Below, piece after piece: positions 1 to 8,269 of a stretch of DNA of 35,756 nucleotides. The DNA lies in NCBI GenBank assembly GCA_902560675.1, contig CACEMP010000014.1:1-35756 (forward strand). The letters are read 5' to 3'. The notes below the pieces were generated by a model. The model ran no database searches. It was given only the letters and a program-made list of their open reading frames with translations, and was not told the DNA's origin. A program made the position numbers and the translations under genes. The stretch comes from an uncultured Alphaproteobacteria bacterium. GTDB taxonomy: Bacteria > Pseudomonadota > Alphaproteobacteria > HIMB59 > GCA-002718135. The first letter of the stretch is position 1. The number at the start of each line of letters is the position of its first letter.

Positions 1-1913
1 ATAACAAGCTAAAAGAAGTTTTTGAAAAATTAATAACAAAGAATAAAATTGATGGTATTTATACTTTAAAAATTATCGAAAAAGCGATTCCAAAAAAATT
101 TAGAGTACCTGAAAATATAGATAAATTAACAAATCTTATTATTTCAAGTAAAATCAAAATACATACTGAAGAAGAAGCTAAACAATTACAAAAAAATGCT
201 AAAAATGAAAATAAGTCTGAAGATGGCAATGAAGAGGAAGAAAAAAAACAAACTGGTAAAACTGATGATCCTGTAAGACTGTATCTTAGAGATATGGGCG
301 CAGTTGAACTTCTAAGTAGAGAAGGTGAAATAGCTATAGCAAAAAGAATAGAAGCTGGAAGAGAAAAAATGATAGGAGCAATATGTGAAAGCCCAATGAC
401 TATTAGATCAATAATCAATTGGAAAGACTCTATTAAGGATGGAACAATGCTTCTTCGTGATATTGTAGATCTTGAAGCTACTTATGATATGTCAGATATT
501 TCAGATAATAAACTTGAAGATACTCTAAAATTAATTGAGAGTGCAAATGATAATGATAATAAAAAAGATGAAGAAAAAAAATCTCAAAGTGAAGAATCTG
601 ATGATAGCTCTAATCAAAGTGAAGATGATGAAGAGGATGGTTTAAATGTATCCTTAGCCGCTATGGAAGAAAAATTAAAACCCAAAGTTTTAAATGATTT
701 TAATGAAATTACTAAACTATTTAAAAAATTACAAAAACATAGTAACGAATTAATAAATGCTGACAAAAAAAACGAAAAAATTTTTCAGTCCCTAGAAAAA
801 AAATATAAAAAAATTCAAAAGGAGATGGTATCAGCGATGAAAGCTGTTCACTTTAATTCATCGACAATTGAGGCTTTAATGGAAGCATTATATGAATTGA
901 ATAAAAAACTTCTAATCAGAGAAGGTAAAATGTTAAGAATGGCAACTAGTTCTGGAGTAAAAAGAGAATCTTTTGTTGATCAATATATTAACTTTAATTT
1001 TGAAAAAAATTGGATCCAAACATTGTTATCTCTAAAAGACAAGAATTGGGAAAAATTTATCAACCGTAATCATTTAGAAATTAATAAACTTATTGAAGAA
1101 ATTAAAGAAATACAAGAAGCGTCTGAACTGCCATTGTTTGAATTTCGCAGAATAGTAAGTACAGTTCAACACGGAGAACGATCGGCAAATAGAGCAAAAA
1201 AAGAAATGATAGAATCAAATTTAAGGTTAGTTATTTCAATAGCTAAAAAATATACAAATAGAGGTTTACAATTTTTAGATTTGATTCAAGAAGGCAATAT
1301 TGGTTTAATGAAAGCTGTAGATAAATTTGAGTATAGAAGAGGTTATAAATTCTCAACTTATGCTACTTGGTGGATTAGGCAAGCCATCACGAGATCCATA
1401 GCAGACCAAGCAAGAACTATTAGAATTCCAGTTCATATGATTGAAACCATTAATAAAATAGTAAGAACTACTAGACAAATTATGTCTGAAATTGGAAGAG
1501 AGCCTACCCCAATTGAATTGGCAGATAGGTTGCACATGCCTTTAGATAAAGTAAAAAAAGTTTTGAAAATCGCAAAAGAACCTATTAGTTTAGAAACTCC
1601 AGTTGGTGACGAAGAGGACAGCTCATTAGGAGATTTTATTGAAGATAAAAATGCATTAATTCCAATAGATGCAGCTGTAAAAAGTTCTCTAAGAGATACA
1701 ACTACAAGAATCTTATCATCACTTACTCCCAGAGAGGAGAGAGTTTTAAGAATGAGATTTGGAATTGGTATGAATAGTGATCATACCCTTGAAGAAGTGG
1801 GTCAACAATTCAGCGTTACAAGAGAAAGAATACGACAAATTGAAGCTAAGGCATTAAGAAAATTAAAACATCCAACTAGAGCTAGAAAACTTAAAACATT
1901 TCTTGACGAATAA
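1..1913 (+). CDS. rpoD: RNA polymerase primary sigma factor RpoD (sigma-70), 5' end cut by the window
   Basis: Housekeeping sigma factor: it binds core RNA polymerase and recognises -10/-35 promoters. The reading frame is open from the first complete codon at base 3 and runs 636 codons to TAA, so the true start and part of region 1.1 lie left of the window. Region 1.2 is visible as [17 protein letters not shown] near base 266. A long, strongly acidic Asp/Glu/Ser/Asn segment (about bases 540-650) lies in the non-conserved region typical of proteobacterial RpoD. Region 2 carries the core-binding and -10 elements ([17 protein letters not shown], then [12 protein letters not shown]). Region 4.2 ends the protein with [17 protein letters not shown], the -35 helix-turn-helix. 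An internal ATG at 294 is not a start, because it falls inside region 1.2. The stop overlaps the next ATG by one base, implying translational coupling. Confidence 0.97.
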   Translation, partial: NKLKEVFEKLITKNKIDGIYTLKIIEKAIPKKFRVPENIDKLTNLIISSKIKIHTEEEAKQLQKNAKNENKSEDGNEEEEKKQTGKTDDPVRLYLRDMGAVELLSREGEIAIAKRIEAGREKMIGAICESPMTIRSIINWKDSIKDGTMLLRDIVDLEATYDMSDISDNKLEDTLKLIESANDNDNKKDEEKKSQSEESDDSSNQSEDDEEDGLNVSLAAMEEKLKPKVLNDFNEITKLFKKLQKHSNELINADKKNEKIFQSLEKKYKKIQKEMVSAMKAVHFNSSTIEALMEALYELNKKLLIREGKMLRMATSSGVKRESFVDQYINFNFEKNWIQTLLSLKDKNWEKFINRNHLEINKLIEEIKEIQEASELPLFEFRRIVSTVQHGERSANRAKKEMIESNLRLVISIAKKYTNRGLQFLDLIQEGNIGLMKAVDKFEYRRGYKFSTYATWWIRQAITRSIADQARTIRIPVHMIETINKIVRTTRQIMSEIGREPTPIELADRLHMPLDKVKKVLKIAKEPISLETPVGDEEDSSLGDFIEDKNALIPIDAAVKSSLRDTTTRILSSLTPREERVLRMRFGIGMNSDHTLEEVGQQFSVTRERIRQIEAKALRKLKHPTRARKLKTFLDE

Positions 1914-2740
1914 TGAAGCTTACGCTTCTTGGCACTGGATGCCCTTCTGTAGATCACAAAAGATATGGTGCAGCTAATTTGGTAACTACAAAAAATAAAA
2001 AAATACTTATTGATTGTGGTTCTGGAGTAACGCAACGATTAAAAAAAGCTAATATATCTAGTGCTGATATCGATGCTCTATTTTTTACACATCTTCATTC
2101 AGATCATGTTGTTGATTTTTATCAATTAGTTATTTCTTCTTGGCATTCTTATAGAACTAAACCATGGAAAATTTATGGACCAAAAGGTACTAAAAAATTT
2201 GTAAAAAAAATTATGGATGCTTGGAAAGATGAAAGAAGACAAAGAATAAAATACGAAGCAAGATCTTCGATTAAGGCATTTGATTTGAAAGTTACTGAAT
2301 TTAATTCAAAAGGGAGTTATTCTTTTGGAGATTTAAAAATTCAATATTTTGAAGTAGATCATAAGCCTGTAAAATATGCATATGGATTCTCTTTTATTAA
2401 TAATTCAAAAAAACTTACAATAAGTGGAGATACTAAACCTTGTGAAAATTTAATGAAATATGCTCAAAATTCTGATGTACTCTTACATGAAGTATTTATA
2501 GTTGGAGAAATAAAAGAAACTAATAAAATGAGAACAAAAAAAACATTACATAATGTTCAAAATTATCATACAACTTCAACTCAAGTTGGAAAAGTCGCTC
2601 TTATAACTCAATGTAAAAAATTAGTACTAACTCATTTTGTTCCAACAAGATTTAATAAAAGTAAGCTTATAAATATCGTAAAAAAGGATTATGGAAAAGC
2701 TCCAATAATTGGAGAAGATTTGCTAACAATTAAAATTTAA
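1913..2740 (+). CDS. Metallo-beta-lactamase-fold hydrolase (RNase Z/arylsulfatase-like)
   Basis: A 275-residue MBL-fold protein with no signal peptide, so probably cytoplasmic. The N-terminus has the LLGTGCPS strand-loop of the RNase Z/AtsA branch. The metal-binding motif is H60-L-H62-S-D64-H65, and the likely remaining ligands are H150, D173 in SGDT, and H241 in LTHF. This completes a two-metal site. The family includes tRNA 3' processing nucleases, arylsulfatases and phosphodiesterases. I do not see the glycine-rich exosite arm expected in canonical RNase Z, so I leave the substrate open. The gene starts at the last base of the rpoD stop (TAATG), suggesting coupled translation. Its 3' end overlaps the convergent PanB-like gene by 4 bp with no room for a terminator. 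Confidence 0.85.
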   Translation: MKLTLLGTGCPSVDHKRYGAANLVTTKNKKILIDCGSGVTQRLKKANISSADIDALFFTHLHSDHVVDFYQLVISSWHSYRTKPWKIYGPKGTKKFVKKIMDAWKDERRQRIKYEARSSIKAFDLKVTEFNSKGSYSFGDLKIQYFEVDHKPVKYAYGFSFINNSKKLTISGDTKPCENLMKYAQNSDVLLHEVFIVGEIKETNKMRTKKTLHNVQNYHTTSTQVGKVALITQCKKLVLTHFVPTRFNKSKLINIVKKDYGKAPIIGEDLLTIKI

Positions 2741-3564
2741 CTAATTTTATTTAAGAATTTATCGTATTCCCTATCATCGATTTTAATAATATTCTGTGGT
2801 GCAGGAAATTTGTTATTTTTAACATTACTAATAAATTTTTTTAATCCATCAACAGTATCATTTAGTAAATTTTCATAAGATTTATTTGTATCTTTAAATT
2901 TTTTTGCATGTCTAGGTATCCTATCAGTATTTGTACCTATTACATCTTGAATAAACAAAAACTCGACATCACAATTTGGACCACTTCCCATAGATAAAGT
3001 AAGTAGATTTACTTTTTTTGTTATCATTTCTGCAACACGGTCAGGTACACATTCAATTTCAAGGCCAATAGCTCCTGCTTCATCATATGCTAAGGCATCT
3101 TGATAAACTTTATATGCAGAATCTGCATCTTTACCAACAGCTTTAAAACCACCTGTCCATGTGTTTCTGTATGGTACTAAACCAATATGACTGACTGCTG
3201 GTAGTCCCTCTTTTCTCAGTGCTTGAATAAACTTTGGACTATTACCACAATAGACTGCATCAGCACCATTGTCTCTTGCAATAAGCGCAGCTTCAATAGC
3301 CTTTTCTGGAGATGATAACTGACCTAATCCATAAATCATAAATGTATTTGGGGCAGCGTTTCTAATATCTTTTATATGTGCATCTCTAAACCATTTATTA
3401 GTTGGAACTCCTGTTCTCAAAGTATCTTTTTTAAATGACACAATCTGAATATCAATCCCCACCTCTTCAGCAGCGTAAGCTTCTAAAGCGTTAGTTACGT
3501 ATAATTCAGTTAATTTAGCCTTTCCTTTTTTTTCAAATAAATCTTTTACTGTTAGTTTGGTCAT
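2737..3564 (-). CDS. PanB-like (ketopantoate hydroxymethyltransferase family) TIM-barrel protein, probably not true PanB
   Basis: A 275-residue protein that aligns along its whole length with ketopantoate hydroxymethyltransferase. Shared blocks are H126-I-G-L-V-P, the GGFKAVGK loop near 138-145, DALAYDEAGA near 156, LEIECVP with E171 (the catalytic Glu position), and IPRHAKKF. In a by-eye alignment with E. coli PanB recalled from memory, all three Mg ligands are replaced: Asp45 by F44, Asp84 by G79 and Glu114 by G107. Metal-dependent enolisation of ketoisovalerate is therefore doubtful. The start ATG overlaps the GH4 gene's stop by one base, so the two are co-transcribed and translationally coupled. 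No panC is nearby. I infer a divergent paralogue working with the glycosidase; its reaction is unknown. Confidence 0.8.
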   Translation of the reverse strand: MTKLTVKDLFEKKGKAKLTELYVTNALEAYAAEEVGIDIQIVSFKKDTLRTGVPTNKWFRDAHIKDIRNAAPNTFMIYGLGQLSSPEKAIEAALIARDNGADAVYCGNSPKFIQALRKEGLPAVSHIGLVPYRNTWTGGFKAVGKDADSAYKVYQDALAYDEAGAIGLEIECVPDRVAEMITKKVNLLTLSMGSGPNCDVEFLFIQDVIGTNTDRIPRHAKKFKDTNKSYENLLNDTVDGLKKFISNVKNNKFPAPQNIIKIDDREYDKFLNKIS

Positions 3565-4928
3565 TAACTGTATTTTGGTAAATAATTACCATGTGCCTCA
3601 ATCATCTTATTTGTCATACTATAAATTTCATCTATTGTTAAATTTGCTGCTGTTAATGGGTCTAGCATAGCAGCGTGGTAAATATGTTCTCTCTTTTTTG
3701 TTATTGCTGCTTCTGCAGTTAGTATTTGAACATTTATATTTGTTCTCATTAAAGCAACTAATTGTTCAGGTAATTTACCTGTTTTTTGTGGTTTAAAACC
3801 ATCTGAATTAATAACACATGGCACTTCTACACAACAATTTAATGGAAGATTATCAATTAAATTTTCGTTCATAATATTTGCATTAATTAAAGTTTCATTA
3901 TTGTTGACCATTGCATCTATAATGTAAGAGGCATACTCATTGCTACGTTGAAGAGGTTGATTATAAATTGGTGACATATCTTTTTCCAAGTCTTTCCATA
4001 GTTTTACATTATTTTTACATCTATCAATATATTCTTCAATAGGTATGTTATATTTTTGAATAACATCATCTCTATTTTTTTTAATAAACCATGGCACATA
4101 CTCAGCAAAATGTTCACTAGATTCTGTAACAAAGTATCCAAATCTTTTTAATACTTCATAACGAACTTTTTCATAAAGAATTTTTTTTGATTCATTATTT
4201 ATTTTTTTGCTTCTTGAAGACAGCATTTTATCACTAATAATTTCATCAGCTAATAATTTTAGTTTTGGATATAAATCTTCGTTAGGTTTACCATCAATTT
4301 TCTTTTCAAATTTTTTATAAAAAGCCATATGATTTATTCCAGCACAGAGATAATCAATATCTTTAATATTCTCACCTAAATCATTTGCTAACATTTCAGC
4401 TGTTTCTTGAACAGAGTGACATAAACCCATTACTTTAATATCTGGAAAAGTATTGCCTATTGCTATCATATTTGAACACATTGGATTAACATACTGTAAC
4501 CATGTGGCATTTGGACAAATTTCCATTATATCTTTTGCAATGTCCAACAAGACAGGGATTGTTCTAAGACCTCTCATTATTCCACCTATACCTAAAGTAT
4601 CAGCTATTGTTTGTTTTAATCCAAACTCATTAGGAATTTTAAAATCAATTATTGTTGAGGGATTATATCCACCAACCTGAATTGTAGTTTGGACAAAATC
4701 TGCTTTTTTTAATGCTTCTTTTCTATCTAAGTATGAAACTATTTTTGGAGAAGCATTTAATTTTTCTGATATAATATTTAATAAATCATGTGATGCTTTA
4801 AGCCTTAGAGGATCTATATCTTGAAGAGCTATTTCCATATTTTTAAAATTTCCTAAAGATAGGATGTCTGTTACAATATTTTTTGTGAATACTGCACTTC
4901 CTGCACCAATAATTGTTAGTTTTATCAT
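3564..4928 (-). CDS. Glycoside hydrolase family 4 (MelA-type alpha-galactosidase/alpha-glucuronidase-like)
   Basis: A 454-residue GH4 enzyme. This family cleaves glycosides by an unusual redox route: NAD+ oxidises C3, the aglycone is eliminated, and the sugar is then reduced again, with a divalent metal. Visible features are an N-terminal Rossmann loop (IIGAGSAVFT, residues 6-15), the N148-P-M block, the metal ligand C170 in GLCHSVQ, and H200 in AGINHMAFY. The CHSVQ form resembles the MelA-type group acting on unphosphorylated substrates rather than 6-phospho-glycosidases, which fits the absence of any PTS gene. The exact sugar cannot be assigned; alpha-galactoside and alpha-glucuronide are both possible. 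There is no signal peptide, so it acts in the cytoplasm on imported glycosides. It leads the two-gene unit with the PanB-like gene and diverges from the tRNA and transporter operon. Confidence 0.88.
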   Translation of the reverse strand: MIKLTIIGAGSAVFTKNIVTDILSLGNFKNMEIALQDIDPLRLKASHDLLNIISEKLNASPKIVSYLDRKEALKKADFVQTTIQVGGYNPSTIIDFKIPNEFGLKQTIADTLGIGGIMRGLRTIPVLLDIAKDIMEICPNATWLQYVNPMCSNMIAIGNTFPDIKVMGLCHSVQETAEMLANDLGENIKDIDYLCAGINHMAFYKKFEKKIDGKPNEDLYPKLKLLADEIISDKMLSSRSKKINNESKKILYEKVRYEVLKRFGYFVTESSEHFAEYVPWFIKKNRDDVIQKYNIPIEEYIDRCKNNVKLWKDLEKDMSPIYNQPLQRSNEYASYIIDAMVNNNETLINANIMNENLIDNLPLNCCVEVPCVINSDGFKPQKTGKLPEQLVALMRTNINVQILTAEAAITKKREHIYHAAMLDPLTAANLTIDEIYSMTNKMIEAHGNYLPKYS

Positions 4929-4991
4929 TAAATTATCTATAATTTAAAAAAACAATATTACTAAATTATTTTTTGTATATAAGGTTTTTGA

Positions 4992-5068
4992 GGGCTCTTA
5001 GCTCAGTTGGTTAGAGCGCCCCGCTCATAACGGGGTGGTCCGGGGTTCAAGTCCCTGAGGGCCCACCA
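4992..5068 (+). tRNA. tRNA with anticodon CAT, probably tRNA-Ile2 (k2C34 after TilS)
   Basis: A 77-nt cloverleaf with encoded CCA. The acceptor stem is 4992-4998 with 5058-5064, including a T-G pair, and A5065 is the discriminator. The D-arm reads AGCTCAGTTGGTTAGAGC. The anticodon stem is CCCCG/CGGGG (5019-5023 with 5031-5035) around loop CTCATAA, anticodon CAT at 5026-5028. The T-arm is CGGGGTTCAAGTCCCTG-like. The GGGC...GCCC acceptor and the TTAGCTCAG start look more like the isoleucine AUA-decoding tRNA, whose C34 is modified to lysidine, than elongator tRNA-Met. That choice is inference. A TATATAAG stretch at 4976-4983 is a suitable -10. It is flanked by the divergent GH4 gene and the sugar-binding protein gene. 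Confidence 0.93.
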
Positions 5069-5138
5069 AATTTTCATTATTAATTAAATTAAGTATTTTA
5101 AAAATGCCCCGATATGTTACTAAAAGTTATTAATTTTT

Positions 5139-5144
5139 GGGAGG
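5139..5144 (+). promoter_or_regulatory. Strong Shine-Dalgarno (GGGAGG) fixing the binding-protein start
   Basis: GGGAGG lies four bases before the ATG at 5149. It is one of the few strong ribosome-binding sites in the window. It shows that the in-frame TTG at 5137, which itself overlaps this site, is not the start. A strong site fits a solute-binding protein, which is usually made in excess over its permeases. Confidence 0.75.
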
Positions 5145-5148
5145 AAAA

Positions 5149-6369
5149 ATGAAAAAATTATTAACTTTAGTAATTTTATTTACCTCAACTATAGCTTCTG
5201 CAGGGACATTGGTTGTTAACTCAAATCAATCAGGAGAACCTTCTAAATCTGCTTTTGATGCATACGTAGCTGCATTTAGCGCAGCTCATCCAGAAGTAAC
5301 AGTTGTTGTAAATGAATTTGAACATGAAGCATATAAAACTGCAATTAGAAACTTTCTGACTGCTGAAGCACCAGATGTTGCAGTTTGGTTTGCAGGTAAC
5401 AGAATGAAATTTTTTGTAGATCAAAACTTGTTTCAAGATGTGAGTGATGTATGGGCAGATGCTGGTCTTAATGACTCAATGGCTTCTACCAAAGGATCTC
5501 TTACAGTTGATGGTAAACAATATGGTGTTCCATGGGGTTACTACCAATGGGGTGTGTACTACAGAAAAGATCTTTTTGATCAACTTGGTTTAAACGCTCC
5601 TAGAGATTGGGATGAGTTTAAATGGGTATGTGCAATGCTTAAAAAGAATGGCATTACACCAATTACTATTGGTACAAAATTTCTTTGGACCGCAGGTGGA
5701 TGGTTTGATTACCTAAACTTAAGAATTAATGGTTATCAGTTCCATATGGATTTAACTGCTGGTAAAGTAAGTTATGAAGATCCAAGATTAGATGCAGTAT
5801 TTGATCATTGGAGAGAATTAATTGATCCAGGCTACTTCCTTGAAGATCATGCTTCTTTCTCATGGCAGGATGCACAAGCACCTCAAATAAATGGTGAAGC
5901 TGCTATGTATTTAATTGGTAATTTTTATGTACCAACATTTGAAGCAGCTGGTATCGGTGATCAAATGGACTTCTTCCAATTTCCTACAATCTATGAAGGT
6001 GTAGGTGTTGCTGAAGATGCTCCAACTGATACAATGCATATTCCAAGTGGTGCTAAAAATGTTGAAGATGCAAAGAAATTCTTAGCATTTATGTCAAACA
6101 AAGAAGCTGCAACTAACTGGGCTAAAATGGGCGGTATGCTAAGTCCAAATAAATATGCAGATAAACCAACAAATAGATTCTCAATAATGGGAGCTAAGAT
6201 GCTTGCAGCTGCAGATGATATTGCGCAATTCTGGGACAGAGATGCAAATCCAGATATGGCAGGTGCAGCAATGGAAGGTTTCCAAGAATTTATGGTTAAA
6301 CCTGACCGCGAAGATAAAATTAGAGCTCGTCTAGAAAAAGAAAGAGCTAGAATTCACGGTGCATTATAA
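5149..6369 (+). CDS. ABC transporter periplasmic sugar-binding protein (CUT1/family 1)
   Basis: A 406-residue extracellular solute-binding protein. The Sec signal peptide is about residues 1-18 (MKKLLTLVILFTSTIASA) with an ASA/G cleavage site and no lipobox, so the protein should be soluble in the periplasm. The family-1 carbohydrate-binding fold is visible: an early NEFEHEAYKTAI segment, the PWGYYQWGVYYRKDLF hinge block, Trp- and Tyr-rich putative ligand contacts, and the C-terminal NKEAATNWAKMGGMLSPN helix typical of CUT1 receptors. It delivers a sugar or polyol to the two permeases downstream. Coding here is richer in G/C and GCT/GGT codons than in the mur genes, which is consistent with high expression. 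A hairpin follows the stop and may keep the downstream genes at lower level. The substrate is not readable. Confidence 0.92.
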   Translation: MKKLLTLVILFTSTIASAGTLVVNSNQSGEPSKSAFDAYVAAFSAAHPEVTVVVNEFEHEAYKTAIRNFLTAEAPDVAVWFAGNRMKFFVDQNLFQDVSDVWADAGLNDSMASTKGSLTVDGKQYGVPWGYYQWGVYYRKDLFDQLGLNAPRDWDEFKWVCAMLKKNGITPITIGTKFLWTAGGWFDYLNLRINGYQFHMDLTAGKVSYEDPRLDAVFDHWRELIDPGYFLEDHASFSWQDAQAPQINGEAAMYLIGNFYVPTFEAAGIGDQMDFFQFPTIYEGVGVAEDAPTDTMHIPSGAKNVEDAKKFLAFMSNKEAATNWAKMGGMLSPNKYADKPTNRFSIMGAKMLAAADDIAQFWDRDANPDMAGAAMEGFQEFMVKPDREDKIRARLEKERARIHGAL

Positions 6370-6378
6370 AATAAATAT

Positions 6379-6410
6379 AAATAGAGGTGTAAATTTACAC
6401 CTCTATTTTT
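6379..6410 (+). terminator. Perfect palindrome plus T-run: intrinsic terminator/attenuator inside the transport operon
   Basis: Bases 6379-6408 form a perfect 30-nt inverted repeat (left arm 6379-6393, right arm 6394-6408) with core AGAGGTGT/ACACCTCT, ending in TTTTT at 6406-6410. It begins 9 bases after the binding-protein stop and lies 53 bases before the first permease. This is the classic position for a partial terminator or mRNA-stabilising hairpin that lets the binding protein be expressed above its membrane partners. It is the clearest hairpin of this type in the window. Confidence 0.85.
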
Positions 6411-6463
6411 CTACTATTTAAATTTAGTATTATAAAACTTACAGAAAGATATATTGCAATAAA

Positions 6464-7378
6464 ATGACTTTTTGGGAACGTAATCAATTAAAATTAGCCC
6501 CCTTTCTTTTTCTTGCACCAGCGATCTTTGTTTTTTTAGTCTATGTAATTTATCCTATTTTTGATTCTATATGGGTTAGTTTTCATGAGTGGAATGGAAT
6601 GGATAAAAGTGGAGTCAGAGCTAATGGCAATCCAAATTGGGAGTTTGTTGGGCTTAAAAACTACATTACGTTATTTACAGATGATGAAGAATTTTATGTT
6701 TCACTTTTTAATAATATCAGATGGTTAATTTTCAGTTTACTAGCTGTTCCAATTGGATTAGCGTTAGCTCTTTTTGTTAATCAAAGAATTTTAGGCATAA
6801 GATATATAAAATCTTTATTTTATTTTCCCTTCGTAATAAATGCTGTTGTTATAGGTGTAATTTTTACTTGGTTTTATAATCCTAAATATGGCATTCTAAG
6901 TTATGTGCTAAATTTTTTTGGTTTAGATCCTATACCAATGTTAGCAGACGAAAATTTAGCAACATATGGAATTATTATAGCATCATTTTTCCCTGGTATA
7001 GCTTATACAATGATATTGTATATTACTGGTTTAACTGGTGTAAGTCGAGAGATGGTTGAGGCTGGAAGAATAGATGGGGCTTCAGGATTTACAATGTTAT
7101 GGCATGTTATTTTACCTCAATTAAGACCAGCAACCCTTATTGCCATTGTTGTAACTTTAGTTGGAGCACTCAGAGCATTTGATTTAATTGCAGTTATGAC
7201 AGCAGGAGGCCCATGGGGTAGTTCTGAAGTTTTAGCTTATAAAATGTATCAAGAGGCATTATTCAATTTTAGAATGGGTTATGGTGCTGCTATTGCTACA
7301 ATTCTTTTCATAATTATGGATATTTACATCGCTTGGTTTTTATACCGTTTATTTAAAAACGAAAGGTCTGAAAAATAA
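6464..7378 (+). CDS. ABC sugar transporter permease 1 (MalF/UgpA type)
   Basis: A 304-residue inner-membrane permease of the CUT1 carbohydrate family. About six hydrophobic helices are visible, the first at residues 11-33 (LAPFLFLAPAIFVFLVYVIY). The cytoplasmic coupling loop that docks on the ATPase is at about 199-222 (EAGRIDGASGF...ILPQLRP). The length is normal for the family. It follows the binding protein after the hairpin and overlaps permease 2 by one base (TAATG), so the two heterodimer halves are made together. No ATP-binding subunit is encoded nearby. Confidence 0.94.
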   Translation: MTFWERNQLKLAPFLFLAPAIFVFLVYVIYPIFDSIWVSFHEWNGMDKSGVRANGNPNWEFVGLKNYITLFTDDEEFYVSLFNNIRWLIFSLLAVPIGLALALFVNQRILGIRYIKSLFYFPFVINAVVIGVIFTWFYNPKYGILSYVLNFFGLDPIPMLADENLATYGIIIASFFPGIAYTMILYITGLTGVSREMVEAGRIDGASGFTMLWHVILPQLRPATLIAIVVTLVGALRAFDLIAVMTAGGPWGSSEVLAYKMYQEALFNFRMGYGAAIATILFIIMDIYIAWFLYRLFKNERSEK

Positions 7379-8229
7379 TGTTTCCTACCCCAATTCAAAA
7401 TTATTCCTTAAAAATAAATATCGGTTACCGTGTTTTACTTGTGTTCACTCTTTTAATTTGGTTGTTACCACTTATTGCTGTTATGCTTACTTCAATTAGA
7501 ACCTTTGATGATGTTTTAGCAGGTAATTATTGGACATTTCCAGAAGAGACAGCTTTAGTTTCAAATTATGTAGCTGTATTTGCAGATGGAAAAATGGCAG
7601 GTTTTTTTCTCAATAGTCTAATCATAACTATACCAACTGTAATAGGTACATTATTTTTAAGTTCTCTTGCAGGTTATTCTCTTGCTATGCATCGATTTAA
7701 GTTAAACTTATTGGTATTTGCTATGTTTATAGCAGGAAATTTTGTTCCATATCAAATATTGATGATACCAGTTCGAAACATATCAATTGAATTAGGTATG
7801 TATAATAGTCATTTGGGATTAATTATTTTTCATATCGCTTTTCAAACTGGTTTTTGTACTTTCTTTTTAAGAAATTTCATTAAAGAACTTCCGTTTGAAC
7901 TTATTGAAGCTGCTAGAGCCGATGGAGCTACAGAGTGGACAATTTATAGAAAAATAATTATTCCTCTGACAATACCTGCACTTGCAGCACTAGGAGTATT
8001 AGAATTTACTTTTATTTGGAATGATTATTTTTGGGCTCTAATTTTGACGCAGGGGGATACAGTTAAACCTATAACTGTTGGCTTAGATGTATTAAGAGGT
8101 CAGTGGACAACTGCTTGGAATTTAGTTTCAGCAGGATCCGTTGTAGCAGCATTACCTCCTGTAATCATGTTCTTTATTTTGCAAAGACAATTTATCCAAG
8201 GATTAACATTTGGAGCAGTTAAAGGATAA
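7378..8229 (+). CDS. ABC sugar transporter permease 2 (MalG/UgpE type)
   Basis: A 283-residue partner permease. The N-terminal transmembrane helix (LLVFTLLIWLLPLIAVMLTS) is followed by about five more. The EAA coupling motif is at 177-200 (EAARADGATEWTIY...IIPLTIP). The C-terminal IQGLTFGAVKG is the usual ending of MalG-like permeases (family knowledge: QRYFVQGLTAGAVKG-like). It forms the membrane channel with permease 1. The expected next gene, an MsmK/UgpC-type ATPase, is missing; a metabolic aldolase follows instead after 38 bases. Confidence 0.94.
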   Translation: MFPTPIQNYSLKINIGYRVLLVFTLLIWLLPLIAVMLTSIRTFDDVLAGNYWTFPEETALVSNYVAVFADGKMAGFFLNSLIITIPTVIGTLFLSSLAGYSLAMHRFKLNLLVFAMFIAGNFVPYQILMIPVRNISIELGMYNSHLGLIIFHIAFQTGFCTFFLRNFIKELPFELIEAARADGATEWTIYRKIIIPLTIPALAALGVLEFTFIWNDYFWALILTQGDTVKPITVGLDVLRGQWTTAWNLVSAGSVVAALPPVIMFFILQRQFIQGLTFGAVKG

Positions 8230-8238
8230 TTAGTTGCA

Positions 8239-8269
8239 ATTAAATTCTTAAAATATAAAAGAATTTAAT
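8239..8269 (+). repeat. 11-bp inverted repeat reaching into the aldolase start codon
   Basis: Arms ATTAAATTCTT (8239-8249) and AAGAATTTAAT (8259-8269) are perfect complements around a 9-base loop. The right arm includes the first two bases of the aldolase ATG at 8268. It could be an operator or an mRNA hairpin that masks the start. The arms are A/T-rich, so chance is possible in this genome. Confidence 0.45.

Noticed and set aside
59..418. A 119-codon minus-strand open frame rich in Ser/Leu/Phe
   Set aside because: It is the antisense of rpoD region 1; its composition reflects the reverse of Lys/Glu-rich codons.
1913..2740. Naming the MBL-fold gene RNase Z (rnz)
   Set aside because: Metal motifs fit, but I cannot see the exosite arm and many MBL hydrolases share these residues.
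5137..5148. An earlier TTG start for the sugar-binding protein
   Set aside because: It overlaps the GGGAGG ribosome site itself; the ATG at 5149 has correct spacing and gives a clean signal peptide.
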